This document shows, one piece after another, positions 48,766 through 56,772 of a DNA stretch of 64,000 nucleotides. Numbering within the stretch: the first letter of the stretch is position 1; every line of letters starts with the position of its first letter. A program made the translations under genes and the position numbers. Under the pieces are notes generated by a model. It did no database searches. It was not told where the DNA came from and saw nothing but the letters and a program-made list of their open reading frames with translations. Where the stretch lies: assembly GCF_900155395.1 (NCBI RefSeq), contig NZ_LT699727.1, positions 62,001-126,000 of the forward strand, written 5' to 3'. Source of the DNA: Merdibacter massiliensis. GTDB lineage: Bacteria; Bacillota_I; Bacilli_A; Erysipelotrichales; Erysipelotrichaceae.

Positions 48766-49729
48766 ACAATTACAGTTGGATCCCTCTTGGGACAAGACCT
48801 TCCCTAAAAGCGAAAAAGTGGACCATAAAAAGATTTCCTTTCATAATCGATATGGTATTTCCCTGGCAGGTGACTTGTATGTACCTAAAGATTTACAAGG
48901 AAAGACTGCCGGGATTGCCGTTTGCGGACCGTTTGGCGCCGTAAAAGAACAAGCAAGCGGTTTATATGCGCAAACGCTTGCTGAAAGAGGCTTTGTCACC
49001 GTAGCATTCGATCCTTCTTTCACAGGAGAAAGTGGCGGCAACGTAAGAAATGTAGCTTCTCCTGATATCAATACGGAAGATTTCTGTGCTGCTGTCGATT
49101 ACCTATCCACATTAGAAAATGTCGATTCCAATCGAATTGGAATACTTGGTATCTGCGGATGGGGCGGCATGGCATTGAACGCTGCTTCTATGGACACCAG
49201 GATCAAAGCGACTGTTACTTCTACGATGTATGATATGTGTCGGGTAAGCACTTATGGTTATTTTGATGCCATGAACGAAGAAGAACGTTATCAATCAAAA
49301 GAAGCGCTGAATCTTCAGCGAACAAAAGATTACAAAGAAGCTAGCTATCAACGAGCAGGCGGCGTAGTGGATCCACTGCCGGAAGATGCACCATTCTTTG
49401 TAAAAGATTACTACGATTACTATAAAACTAGCCGCGGCTATCACAAACGTTCTCTTAATTCAAATGAAGGATGGAATACCACTTCCGCCCTTTCATTTAT
49501 GAACATGAAGCTATTAAGCTATAGCAGCGAAATAAAGAATGCCGTACTTATGATTCATGGTGAAAAAGCTCATTCCTGCTATTTTAGCAAAGATGCTTTT
49601 AAAAATTTGAAAGGCAACAACAAAGAATTGTTCATCATTCCGGATGCTGTCCATACAGATTTATATGATCAAACAAACATCATCCCATTTGATAAGATCT
49701 GCACCTTCTATCATACGTATTTAAAGTAA
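48755..49729 (+). CDS. Alpha/beta hydrolase with a cysteine in the nucleophile elbow
   Basis: 324 residues, cytoplasmic. The oxyanion region is 'GIAVCGPFGAVKEQ', the nucleophile elbow 'GILGICGWGGMALNAA' near residue 130 carries Cys rather than Ser, the acid is probably in 'VLMIHGEKAHSCYF', and the histidine in 'DAVHTDLYD' near residue 305. The fold resembles dienelactone-hydrolase/YcjY-like proteins. A Cys nucleophile suggests activity like dienelactone hydrolase, but the substrate is unknown. It is co-transcribed with the small helical protein, divergent from LysR. Confidence 0.85.
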   Translation: MKLEQLQLDPSWDKTFPKSEKVDHKKISFHNRYGISLAGDLYVPKDLQGKTAGIAVCGPFGAVKEQASGLYAQTLAERGFVTVAFDPSFTGESGGNVRNVASPDINTEDFCAAVDYLSTLENVDSNRIGILGICGWGGMALNAASMDTRIKATVTSTMYDMCRVSTYGYFDAMNEEERYQSKEALNLQRTKDYKEASYQRAGGVVDPLPEDAPFFVKDYYDYYKTSRGYHKRSLNSNEGWNTTSALSFMNMKLLSYSSEIKNAVLMIHGEKAHSCYFSKDAFKNLKGNNKELFIIPDAVHTDLYDQTNIIPFDKICTFYHTYLK

Positions 49730-49737
49730 TCATGACA

Positions 49738-49772
49738 AAAGGAACTTTCAGCCTGCCGAAGTTCCTTTTTTA
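49738..49772 (+). terminator. Terminator of the hydrolase operon
   Basis: Stem AAAGGAACTT / AAGTTCCTTT with T-run on the plus strand. Confidence 0.9.
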
Positions 49773-49781
49773 TCCTATAAT

Positions 49782-49807
49782 AAAAAAACCGTTCTGTTCA
49801 AGAACGG
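49782..49807 (-). terminator. Terminator after tRNA-Leu
   Basis: Stem CCGTTCT / AGAACGG followed by seven T on the minus strand. Confidence 0.88.
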
Positions 49808-49819
49808 CTTACTGACAAA

Positions 49820-49904
<85 letters not shown>

Positions 49905-49986
49905 AATTACATTGCACAATGCTATATCATTATAGCATATTTTCTTTTGGTTGCAAGCTTTTTTTAATTCAATCATTCTATAAATT

Positions 49987-50015
49987 AAAAAAGCGATGAA
50001 TTGCTTCATCACTTT
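49987..50015 (-). terminator. Terminator of the seven-tRNA cluster
   Basis: Stem AAAGTGATGAA / TTCATCGCTTT with four-base loop and T-run, just after tRNA-Phe on the minus strand. Confidence 0.85.
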
Positions 50016-50025
50016 CTTTTCTTCA

Positions 50026-50101
50026 TGGTGGTCTCGGTCGGAATCGAACCAACGACACAAGGATTTTCAGTCCTTTGCTCTACCGACTGAGCTACGAGAC
50101 C
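50026..50101 (-). tRNA. tRNA-Phe (anticodon GAA)
   Basis: Anticodon arm AAGGA-CTGAAAA-TCCTT gives GAA; acceptor GGTCTCG; CCA encoded. Confidence 0.97.
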
Positions 50102-50105
50102 ATCT

Positions 50106-50182
<77 letters not shown>

Positions 50183-50198
50183 ATGTCTTTTTCCTTAC

Positions 50199-50289
50199 TG
50201 GCGGAGGAACTGGGATTCGAACCCAGGCGCCGCTTTCACGACCTACCGGTTTTCAAGACCGGACCCTTCAACCACTTGGGTATTCCTCC
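50199..50289 (-). tRNA. tRNA-Ser (anticodon TGA)
   Basis: Class II tRNA with long variable arm; anticodon arm CCGGT-CTTGAAA-ACCGG gives TGA; acceptor GGAGGAA; CCA encoded. Confidence 0.97.
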
Positions 50290-50301
50290 ATCTCTTTTTT
50301 T

Positions 50302-50378
50302 TGGTGGACCCTGTAGGACTCGAACCTACGACCCACCGGTTATGAGCCGGATGCTCTGACCAACTGAGCTAAGGGTCC
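50302..50378 (-). tRNA. tRNA-Ile2 (anticodon CAT, lysidine type)
   Basis: The anticodon reads CAT, but the body (GGACCCTTAGCTCAGTTGG, T-arm CGTAGGTTCGAGTCCTACA) matches the Bacillus-type Ile-CAT tRNA, whose C34 is modified to lysidine by TilS, rather than methionine tRNA. CCA encoded. Confidence 0.85.
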
Positions 50379-50393
50379 TTTTCTTATCTCATT

Positions 50394-50470
50394 TGGTGGC
50401 TGGAGTGAGACTCGAACTCACGACCTTCCGGGTATGAACCGGATGCTCTAGCCAACTAAGCTATCCAGCC
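50394..50470 (-). tRNA. Elongator tRNA-Met (anticodon CAT)
   Basis: Anticodon arm CCGGT-TCATAC-CCGG and acceptor GGCTGGA, with normal pairing at 1:72, agree with elongator methionine tRNA. CCA encoded. Confidence 0.88.
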
Positions 50471-50480
50471 ATTTTTTTCA

Positions 50481-50557
50481 TGGTCGGGATGACAGGATTT
50501 GAACCTGCGACCCCTTGATCCCAAATCAAGTGCACTACCAAGCTGTGCTACATCCCG
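50481..50557 (-). tRNA. tRNA-Pro (anticodon TGG)
   Basis: Anticodon arm TTGAT-TTGGGA-TCAA gives TGG; acceptor CGGGATG pairs with CATCCCG; CCA encoded. Confidence 0.97.
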
Positions 50558-50573
50558 TTCTCTTACAAAAAAA

Positions 50574-50650
50574 TGGCGCGCCCAGCAGGAATCGAACCCA
50601 CAACCTTTTGATCCGTAGTCAAACGCTCTATCCAGTTGAGCTATGGGCGC
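50574..50650 (-). tRNA. tRNA-Arg (anticodon ACG)
   Basis: Anticodon arm TTGAC-TACGGA-TCAA gives ACG (A34 normally edited to inosine); acceptor GCGCCCA; CCA encoded. First tRNA of the cluster. Confidence 0.97.
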
Positions 50651-50656
50651 ATATCT

Positions 50657-50712
50657 CTGATGTCTTCACATCAGTGCTCGTATATAATAGCAAACTATTT
50701 CCTTTTTTGCAA
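50657..50712 (-). promoter_or_regulatory. Promoter and leader hairpin of the tRNA cluster
   Basis: Minus-strand TTGCAA (50707-50712), 17-base spacer, TATTAT (50684-50689). The short leader holds a perfect hairpin CTGATGT / ACATCAG (50657-50674), probably a processing or stabilising structure. Confidence 0.75.
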
Positions 50713-50754
50713 GTATTTTCTTGCTTTTCTATCACCTTTCTTTATATTTATCTT

Positions 50755-50783
50755 AAAAACAGACTTTTTTAATAAAAATCTGT
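50755..50783 (-). terminator. Terminator of the S24 repressor gene
   Basis: Stem ACAGATTTTT / AAAAAAGTCTGT with T-run, overlapping the stop codon. Confidence 0.8.
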
Positions 50784-51359
50784 CCGCACAAAACGGACAC
50801 GTCCGATGACTTTTACCGGCAGTTCTTCAATCTCTTTTGCATTGAAATATCTTGACTCTATTTTTGGATTGCTGGCTTCCAGGATCATCCATCCGTCTTT
50901 ATAAATCACTTTTTTGATCGTAACTTCTTCTCCGATCATGACAACTGCAATTTTTCCGTTTTCTATTGTTTCGCATTGCTGCACATAGATCAGATCACCG
51001 TCATAAATATGAGATCCTTCCATTGAATCTCCACAAACACGTAAAAAATAATCACCATGTTTTGCATCCTGATCGCTCACTTCAATATATCCTTCGATCA
51101 TTTCTTGCGCATATTGATCATACCCTGCTTTTGCACTTCCCAACAGCGGCTTTACATTTCCATCCTTGGCTAGCAGCAAAGAAAGATCACAGCCCATTAC
51201 TCTTGATAATCGCTGCATCGTTTCATTTTGCAAATGCACATCTTCCTCACTGATCCAGCGATAGTAAGTAGAACGCGATACACCGATCAGCCGTGCCATC
51301 GTTTCATGATTCAGATTATTCTTGTTTTTAAAATTAATCAAAATATCTTTTAATTTCAT
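50769..51359 (-). CDS. XRE-type repressor with S24 self-cleaving domain (LexA-like)
   Basis: 196 residues. Helix-turn-helix 'NHETMARLIGVSRSTYYRWISE' at about 17-38, then an S24/LexA peptidase domain: a probable Ala-Gly cleavage site in 'GSAKAGYDQ' near residue 78, catalytic serine in 'VCGDSMEGSHIYDGD' near 113 and lysine in 'GEEVTIKKVIY' near 150. Such proteins repress until RecA filaments trigger self-cleavage. It is divergent from a Y-family polymerase gene that is very likely its target. Confidence 0.93.
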   Translation of the reverse strand: MKLKDILINFKNKNNLNHETMARLIGVSRSTYYRWISEEDVHLQNETMQRLSRVMGCDLSLLLAKDGNVKPLLGSAKAGYDQYAQEMIEGYIEVSDQDAKHGDYFLRVCGDSMEGSHIYDGDLIYVQQCETIENGKIAVVMIGEEVTIKKVIYKDGWMILEASNPKIESRYFNAKEIEELPVKVIGRVRFVRTDFY

Positions 51360-51377
51360 CTGTTTTTCTCCATCATT

Positions 51378-51475
51378 ATTGTATCGTAATCATAATCAAT
51401 ATGCAACAAATTTACAAAAAATGCAAAAAAATGTCCCGAAAAATTATTGATTATCGGACATAAGCATTATACAAT
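51378..51475. promoter_or_regulatory. Divergent promoters and operators of the repressor and polymerase genes
   Basis: Minus promoter: TTGCAT (51401-51406), 17 bases, TACAAT (51378-51383). Plus promoter: TTGATT (51447-51452), 17 bases, TACAAT (51470-51475). The nine bases ATTGATTAT occur at the -35 of the plus promoter and, on the minus strand, in the spacer of the repressor's own promoter, so this may be a shared operator element. An imperfect inverted repeat ATGTCCCGA (51431-51439) / TCGGACAT (51454-51461) also brackets the plus -35. Confidence 0.7.
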
Positions 51476-51498
51476 GTGATCGTAAGGAGAAATCTCTC

Positions 51499-52761
51499 AT
51501 GAGTGAACAAAGAATCTATTTATGCATTGATCTTAAATCTTTTTATGCTTCAGTCGAATGTGCCGAAAGAGGTCTGGATCCTTTTCAGTTCAATTTGGTT
51601 GTCGCTGATCCAGCCAGAGGAAAAGGTGCCATCACCCTGGCAGCAACACCGGCAATCAAACGCCATGGCGTCAAAAGCAGAGGCCGTCTTTTCGAAATTC
51701 CGGACACGCTCGAATATATGATCGCCCCTCCCCGTATGCAATTATACATGCAATATTCAGCCCGTATTTATGGAATCCTTTTGCGCTATGTCGCTGCTGA
51801 AGACATTCATGTGTATTCCATCGACGAGGCCTTCCTCGATATTACGCCCTATCTTCGTCTTTACCATCTTCGCGCAAAAGAATTGGCAAAACGAATCATG
51901 GAGGACATTTATCAGCAGACGCATATTACTTCAACAGTCGGTATCGGGACCAATCTTTTCCTGGCAAAAGTAGCTTTAGATATCACCGCAAAGCATTCTC
52001 CTTCGAATATCGGCATGCTGAATGAATCGATCTTCCGCCAGACATTGTGGCATCATCAGCCATTGCAGGATTTTTGGATGATCGGCAATGGCAGCGTGCA
52101 GCGCTTGCATCGATTAGGAATCTATGATTTATATGACCTAGCACACTATCCAGCAGAACCGCTTTATCAAATGTTCGGTATCCATGCACGCTATTTGATC
52201 GATCATGCATGGGGGATGGAGCCAACGACGATCCAGCAGATCAAGAACTATGTACCTAAGACAAACTCGATCTCTAACTCGCAAATATTATTCCGCGATT
52301 ATACGTATCCAGAAGCTCGTCTTATCCTGAAAGAAATGGTCGATGCCAATGTGCTCTCGCTTTGTGAAAAAGAACTGGTCACAAATCATATCGCATTGAC
52401 CATCCATTATTCAAAAGAGAAAAAAAAGAAAGCACACGCATCGCGAAAACTGTCTAATTTTACAGGTTCCTGCAAGATATTGACTGCCGCATTTCTGCGG
52501 CTGTATGAACAAATCGTAGATCCGCAACAGCCTATTCGTCAAATTGCCATTTCTTTTGGCAATGTTCAAAAAGAAAGCTTTGCCCAATATTCCTTATTTG
52601 CCGATGAGCAGAGCATCGAAAAAGAACGACAGCTGCAGCAAACTTTGGTTCATATTCGAAAGCGTTATGGAAAGAATGCCATTTTAAAAGGAATGAATAC
52701 ATGCGAAGCTTCTACACAAAGATATCGAAATCAAACAATTGGCGGGCATAAAGCTTTTTAG
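51499..52761 (+). CDS. Y-family DNA polymerase (UvrX/UmuC-like translesion polymerase)
   Basis: 420 residues. 'YLCIDLKSFYASVECAERGLDPF' near the start holds the first metal aspartate, and 'VYSIDEAFLDITPYL' near residue 110 the catalytic Asp-Glu pair. A little-finger domain follows from about 240. The arrangement with a downstream yolD and an S24 repressor is like the Bacillus UvrX-YolD pair on mobile elements, and predicts DNA-damage-induced, error-prone synthesis. Ribosome site AAGGAG. Confidence 0.94.
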   Translation: MSEQRIYLCIDLKSFYASVECAERGLDPFQFNLVVADPARGKGAITLAATPAIKRHGVKSRGRLFEIPDTLEYMIAPPRMQLYMQYSARIYGILLRYVAAEDIHVYSIDEAFLDITPYLRLYHLRAKELAKRIMEDIYQQTHITSTVGIGTNLFLAKVALDITAKHSPSNIGMLNESIFRQTLWHHQPLQDFWMIGNGSVQRLHRLGIYDLYDLAHYPAEPLYQMFGIHARYLIDHAWGMEPTTIQQIKNYVPKTNSISNSQILFRDYTYPEARLILKEMVDANVLSLCEKELVTNHIALTIHYSKEKKKKAHASRKLSNFTGSCKILTAAFLRLYEQIVDPQQPIRQIAISFGNVQKESFAQYSLFADEQSIEKERQLQQTLVHIRKRYGKNAILKGMNTCEASTQRYRNQTIGGHKAF

Positions 52762-52773
52762 GAGGAATCATAT

Positions 52774-53115
52774 ATGAAATCATTTGAAGAACGCGCACAG
52801 ATCTTTCAACCGTTTGATTCATTGAAAGGATTTCGTCAACTGCTGAAGCAGCAAGAACACATTACTGTCAAAAAGCCTTTTTTCAGTGAAGATGAATTGC
52901 AGGAGCTCAATACGAAACTCACTTTGATCAGAAGAGGGATGCTCCTAAGCGTTTGTTATTTAGAAAATGACGAATGTTTAGAGATACAAGGGATGGTCGC
53001 AAATATAAACATGGATACAAAAGTATTGCAGATAGTGAAAAAAAAGATCCCTTTCCATCATATCCTTTCCTTGCAGGGGGATGAGATTGAAAGCGATCCT
53101 TTTGCACTGCCATGA
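52774..53115 (+). CDS. YolD-like protein
   Basis: 113 residues, following the polymerase gene by 12 bases with GGAGGA ribosome site. 'RAQIFQPFDSLKGFRQLLKQQE' is the family signature; the central strand segment 'LSVCYLENDECLEIQGMVANIN' and basic 'IVKKKIPFHHILSLQG' complete the YolD domain. YolD proteins usually accompany UmuC/UvrX-like polymerases and may act as accessory factors; direct function is unproven. The gene converges with the exchanger gene two bases away, without a visible terminator. Confidence 0.88.
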   Translation: MKSFEERAQIFQPFDSLKGFRQLLKQQEHITVKKPFFSEDELQELNTKLTLIRRGMLLSVCYLENDECLEIQGMVANINMDTKVLQIVKKKIPFHHILSLQGDEIESDPFALP

Positions 53116-53117
53116 TC

Positions 53118-54041
53118 CTATCGCATTAAGATATAAGCCATATAACCAACATATGTACAGATCATCAAGATGCCGATCTTGCGATCCAAGGTATGTATTC
53201 TGCAAAGCAGCCAGTAAACTACCGTGATCACCAGCAAGAACAACGTATCATATAATGCCGTTGTTTCTACAGTGATGGGACGCAAAACTGCAGAAATTCC
53301 TAAGATACATAACACATTAAATAAATTTGAACCGATGACATTGCCCATAGCAATGTCATTTTCGCCTTTACGGGCTGCGACAATAGACGTAACAAGTTCA
53401 GGCAGACTTGTACCGACAGCGACAATGGTCAAACCGATCAAAGTTTCGCTCCAGCCAAGGATCCGTGCAAGAGAAGTAGCTCCTTCCACTGTGATCTGAC
53501 CGCCAATGGCAATTGCCACGATACCGATCAACAAGAATAACAACAATCGTATCATGGAACGCTCTTCCGGGGCTACATTTTCTTCTTGTTTCGCATTTTT
53601 CAATTGCAGCAGCAAGGTACAGACAAACAATACAAGCAGTACACCGGCTTCCAATCGCGAAATGTGCAGATCCTGAAACAAAAACAAAACCAGCAGCAGT
53701 TCTGCGATTGCCGATAACGGCCAATCTCTTTTCAGCAAGATGCGATCACAGATCAAAGGAAAAATACAGGCACTCCCACCAGCAACGATCAATAAATTAA
53801 AAATATTCGAACCAACGACATTTCCAACAGCAATTTCATTTGCCCCTTCCAAAGCAGCAGTGACGCTGACTGCCAGCTCCGGCAAAGAAGTACCAAAGGC
53901 AACGATCGTCAAACCGATGATCACAGGTGAAATCCCTAGTTTTTTAGCAATTCCCGAAGCATTGTCTACAAATGCATCGGCGCCTTTTACCAAAAAAACA
54001 AATCCGATGACGATCAATAAAATGGAATATAAAAAATTCAT
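53118..54041 (-). CDS. Calcium/sodium antiporter (CaCA family, YrbG-like)
   Basis: 307 residues, about ten membrane helices. Two alpha repeats bear the ion-binding glutamates: 'VAFGTSLPELAVSVTAALEG' near residue 50 with 'GNVVGSNIFNLL', and 'VAVGTSLPELVTSIVAARKG' near residue 205 with 'GNVIGSNLFNVL'. It exchanges Ca2+ for Na+ or H+. It stands alone. Confidence 0.95.
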   Translation of the reverse strand: MNFLYSILLIVIGFVFLVKGADAFVDNASGIAKKLGISPVIIGLTIVAFGTSLPELAVSVTAALEGANEIAVGNVVGSNIFNLLIVAGGSACIFPLICDRILLKRDWPLSAIAELLLVLFLFQDLHISRLEAGVLLVLFVCTLLLQLKNAKQEENVAPEERSMIRLLLFLLIGIVAIAIGGQITVEGATSLARILGWSETLIGLTIVAVGTSLPELVTSIVAARKGENDIAMGNVIGSNLFNVLCILGISAVLRPITVETTALYDTLFLLVITVVYWLLCRIHTLDRKIGILMICTYVGYMAYILMR

Positions 54042-54112
54042 ATAAAGTCTATCCTCCGCAATATGTCTATCATATTAAAAAATTACCATATTTATTTTAA
54101 ACTTTTATAAAT

Positions 54113-54156
54113 AAAAAAAGAAGTAGATTTTTTACCAATGGTATAAAATCCGCTTC
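54113..54156 (-). terminator. Terminator of the cupin operon
   Basis: Long stem GAAGCGGATTTTATACC / GGTAAAAAATCTACTTC followed by T7 on the minus strand. Confidence 0.9.
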
Positions 54157-54162
54157 ATTCTC

Positions 54163-54579
54163 TTATAAACTATTGTATTCGCTATCGCTTACCGGTTCGC
54201 ACCATTCATTTGATCCATGTTCACTAGGTACTTCAACAGCAAGATGTGCAAACCAGCTGTCTTTCGCGGCGCCATGCCAATGTTTCACCTCCGCAGGAAT
54301 ATTGACTACATCACCGGCCTTCAATGGGCGAGCTTCTTTTCCCCATTCTTGATACCATCCGCGCCCTCCGGTTACTAACAAGATCTGTCCGCCTCCGTGA
54401 TGAATATGCCAATGATTGCGACAGCCTGGTTCAAATGTAACATTTCCAATGGCAACACCCTCTGTTGTCAGCATATTCAAATAACTGGTACCGACAAAAT
54501 ATTGTGCATAGGCACTATTTTCCTGACCTATTGCAAACAACTCCCCATTCAGATCCTTCAACATTTGCTCGTTTTTCAT
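54163..54579 (-). CDS. Single-domain cupin protein
   Basis: About 138 residues. The cupin metal motif is 'NHWHIHHGGGQILLVTGGRGWYQEWG' (G-x5-HxHxx-type histidines near residue 60), with the second motif 'GDVVNIPAEVKHWHGA' near residue 100. It starts at the ATG at 54579 or the one three bases earlier; AAAGGAG precedes both. Small cupins like this occur beside LysR and hydrolase genes in many Bacillota and may be enzymes or binding proteins; the ligand is unknown. It follows the MerR-like gene by about 22 bases. Confidence 0.87.
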   Translation of the reverse strand: MKNEQMLKDLNGELFAIGQENSAYAQYFVGTSYLNMLTTEGVAIGNVTFEPGCRNHWHIHHGGGQILLVTGGRGWYQEWGKEARPLKAGDVVNIPAEVKHWHGAAKDSWFAHLAVEVPSEHGSNEWCEPVSDSEYNSL

Positions 54580-54604
54580 CATTTCGCTCCTTTCAGACAA
54601 CCTT

Positions 54605-54940
54605 TTATCTGGTCATTTCACTTTCTTTATTTCGCAGTTGATCGATTAAATGATCCACTATATCTAAACGCTGATTTTCTTTATGCACTCGCTTTATGAT
54701 CTCACAGCGCCGATGACGAAGACTGAATAATAGTTCCGATCGATGATTCTCTGCATCCAAATAATAAAACAACATTTTTGTTATATCCTTTTTCATGTAA
54801 CCTAACTTTTTGAGTGTTAGCGCCATAGATATTTGCTGTATGACCTGCTGTTCATCGTCATGCGCAAATACACCAATTTCTTTTAACCATTGTATTTGCT
54901 GATTGGAAAGGACAAAGCGCTTTTGCATCTCTTCTATCAT
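54605..54940 (-). CDS. MerR-like small protein
   Basis: 111 residues. 'ALTLKKLGYMKKDITKMLFYYLD' resembles the second half of a MerR DNA-binding domain and linker helix, and the C-terminus 'HRRCEIIKRVHKENQRLDIVDHLIDQL' a MerR dimerisation helix; the N-terminal helix-turn-helix is degenerate. It is related by eye to the 81-residue protein at 48520. It is transcribed with the cupin and lies just downstream of a LysR gene. The start is the ATG at 54940, GGAGG eight bases upstream. Confidence 0.75.
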   Translation of the reverse strand: MIEEMQKRFVLSNQQIQWLKEIGVFAHDDEQQVIQQISMALTLKKLGYMKKDITKMLFYYLDAENHRSELLFSLRHRRCEIIKRVHKENQRLDIVDHLIDQLRNKESEMTR

Positions 54941-54951
54941 CAATGACCTCC

Positions 54952-55007
54952 AAAAAAAAGCTGTCTTTTGACAGCTACATTGTATCGCTAGTGTGTTTAT
55001 ATGTCGA
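54952..55007 (-). promoter_or_regulatory. LysR terminator with a nested promoter for the MerR-like/cupin operon
   Basis: Terminator stem AGCTGTC / GACAGCT (54959-54976) with T8, followed immediately by the GGAGG of the next gene. A likely promoter, TCGACA (55002-55007), 17 bases, TACAAT (54979-54984), would start transcription inside the hairpin, so its own transcripts would escape the terminator. Confidence 0.6.
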
Positions 55008-55028
55008 ATACTTATTTTACATCATTTA

Positions 55029-55913
55029 TCATGCATTTATGTAATGATATACTTGTTCCAAAAAACGACCTAACAGAGGAGAATACATCTGATGTTTTTT
55101 CCAGACAAAGACCGTTCCTGTTAATAATTTTGGTGAAAAAGGAATAAATTTTACCCTCTGATCCACATGTGTTCCATAAGCCCCTCTTGTCGTAATCACC
55201 ACTGCTGTATTATTTGCCGCATAGGCAACTGCATTCGATAATAAATCATAAGTAGCTACGACCGTAAGATTTTTTTCATCCTCTTGCAACCAGCTGGTGA
55301 TCTCATTTTGAACGATCGAGCGTTTGGCCAGAAACAAGGGAATTCCATGTAAATCCGCAGGCAGCAAAACATCTTTTTTTGACAACTGGTAAGAAACAGA
55401 AACCAAAGCCCCCCATTGTTCAAAAAATGGAAGACGCACAAAATCATAGCGTTGCAAATCGACCGGTTCCATCAAGACACCAAAGTCCAGGATCCCGCTG
55501 TCTAATTGATCACGAATCAAATCCGCTGTACCAGAAGAGAAAGAATAGGTTACTTGCGGATAACGCTGATTAAAAAATTGAATGATCTCTGGCAAAAATA
55601 CTTGAGCAGCCTCACATTCAGCTGCACCAATAGCGATCGTTCCAGTAAAGGAATCACTTTGATCTAATAGTTCTTTTTCTGTTTTATCAACCAAAGCGAG
55701 GATTTCCTCCGCCCTGCGTCGTAACAATAAACCTGCTTCTGTCAATTGAATATGGCGTTTTCCACGAATGAGCAGCTGTGTCTGCATTTCTTCTTCCAGC
55801 GATGCTAACTGACGGCTCAACGCCGGCTGGCTCAAATGCAGTTTTTCTGCAGCTTTTGTGATATTCCCTTCTCTTGCAACAAACAGAAAAGAATGCAGTG
55901 TACGAATTTCCAT
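55029..55913 (-). CDS. LysR-family transcriptional regulator
   Basis: 294 residues. N-terminal helix-turn-helix 'REGNITKAAEKLHLSQPALSRQL' at about 14-36, effector domain from about 90 to 290 ('TIAIGAAECEAAQVFLP'). Very similar in layout to the LysR at 47501, and likewise beside a small helical protein gene. Ribosome site GAGAGGTG. The likely targets are the MerR-like and cupin genes immediately downstream. Confidence 0.93.
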   Translation of the reverse strand: MEIRTLHSFLFVAREGNITKAAEKLHLSQPALSRQLASLEEEMQTQLLIRGKRHIQLTEAGLLLRRRAEEILALVDKTEKELLDQSDSFTGTIAIGAAECEAAQVFLPEIIQFFNQRYPQVTYSFSSGTADLIRDQLDSGILDFGVLMEPVDLQRYDFVRLPFFEQWGALVSVSYQLSKKDVLLPADLHGIPLFLAKRSIVQNEITSWLQEDEKNLTVVATYDLLSNAVAYAANNTAVVITTRGAYGTHVDQRVKFIPFSPKLLTGTVFVWKKHQMYSPLLGRFLEQVYHYINA

Positions 55914-55963
55914 CTACTCACCTCTCTTTCTTTCATTGTACATATGGATCATGAACAACACAA

Positions 55964-55997
55964 CCAAAAATCTCCCTGCTTCAACAGCAGAGAGATT
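55964..55997 (-). terminator. Terminator of the amino-acid ABC operon
   Basis: Stem AATCTCTCTGCT / AGCAGGGAGATT followed by T-rich sequence on the minus strand. Confidence 0.88.
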
Positions 55998-56008
55998 ATA
56001 ATGATCCA

Positions 56009-56755
56009 TCAGTTACCTTGTGTACGTAAATAACGGCTTAAAAATTCTTTGGTACGCTCTTGTTGCGGATGTTCAAAGATTTGCTGCGGTGTTCCCTGTT
56101 CTGTGATCACGCCGCCATCCATAAATACAACACGCGTAGAAACATCTTTCGCAAATGCCATCTCATGTGTGACGATGATCATTGTCATATTTTCTTTTGC
56201 CAATTCTTTGATGACATCCAGGATCTCGCCTACCATCTCCGGATCCAAAGCGCTGGTCGGCTCATCAAACAGCAAGACCTCCGGCTGCATACATAATGCA
56301 CGGGCTATCGCTACACGCTGTTTTTGTCCCCCGGAAAGCTGAACGCTGCCAGCATGAGCAAATTGTTCCATGTCAACTTTCTTTAAGTATTTCATTGCCG
56401 TTTCACGCGCTTCTTCTTTGCTTTTCTTTAAAACTTTCATTTGTCCGATCATACAGTTTTGCAGGACGCTCTTGTTAGCAAAAAGATTAAAGTTTTGAAA
56501 TACCATTCCGACACGGGAACGATATTGATTCACATTCATTCCCTTTTCAGCAATATTTTTCCCATGGAATAAAATTTCACCGCCGCTTGGTGTTTCCAGC
56601 ATGTTTACACAGCGCAACATTGTTGACTTTCCTGAACCGCTCGATCCGATGATCGTGACAACTTCACCTTTCTCAATGTTAAAATCCACATCATGAAGTA
56701 CTTGCAAAGAGCCAAAATGTTTTTTTAGATGACGTATTTCAATAATTGGTTCCAT
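56009..56755 (-). CDS. Polar amino-acid ABC transporter, ATPase (probably lysine)
   Basis: 248 residues from the ATG at 56755 (AAGGAG ten bases upstream). Walker A '[14 protein letters not shown]' near 35, Q-loop '[11 protein letters not shown]', signature '[15 protein letters not shown]' near 135 and Walker B '[14 protein letters not shown]', of the GlnQ/HisP class. It energises uptake with the permease upstream, whose stop overlaps its region. Substrate inferred as lysine from the riboswitch at the start of the operon. Confidence 0.95.
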   Translation of the reverse strand: MEPIIEIRHLKKHFGSLQVLHDVDFNIEKGEVVTIIGSSGSGKSTMLRCVNMLETPSGGEILFHGKNIAEKGMNVNQYRSRVGMVFQNFNLFANKSVLQNCMIGQMKVLKKSKEEARETAMKYLKKVDMEQFAHAGSVQLSGGQKQRVAIARALCMQPEVLLFDEPTSALDPEMVGEILDVIKELAKENMTMIIVTHEMAFAKDVSTRVVFMDGGVITEQGTPQQIFEHPQQERTKEFLSRYLRTQGN

Positions 56756-56772
56756 ATTTCCATTACTCCTTT

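Noticed and set aside
50302-50378. Second elongator tRNA-Met
   Set aside because: Although the anticodon is CAT, the body matches the Ile2 type rather than methionine tRNA.
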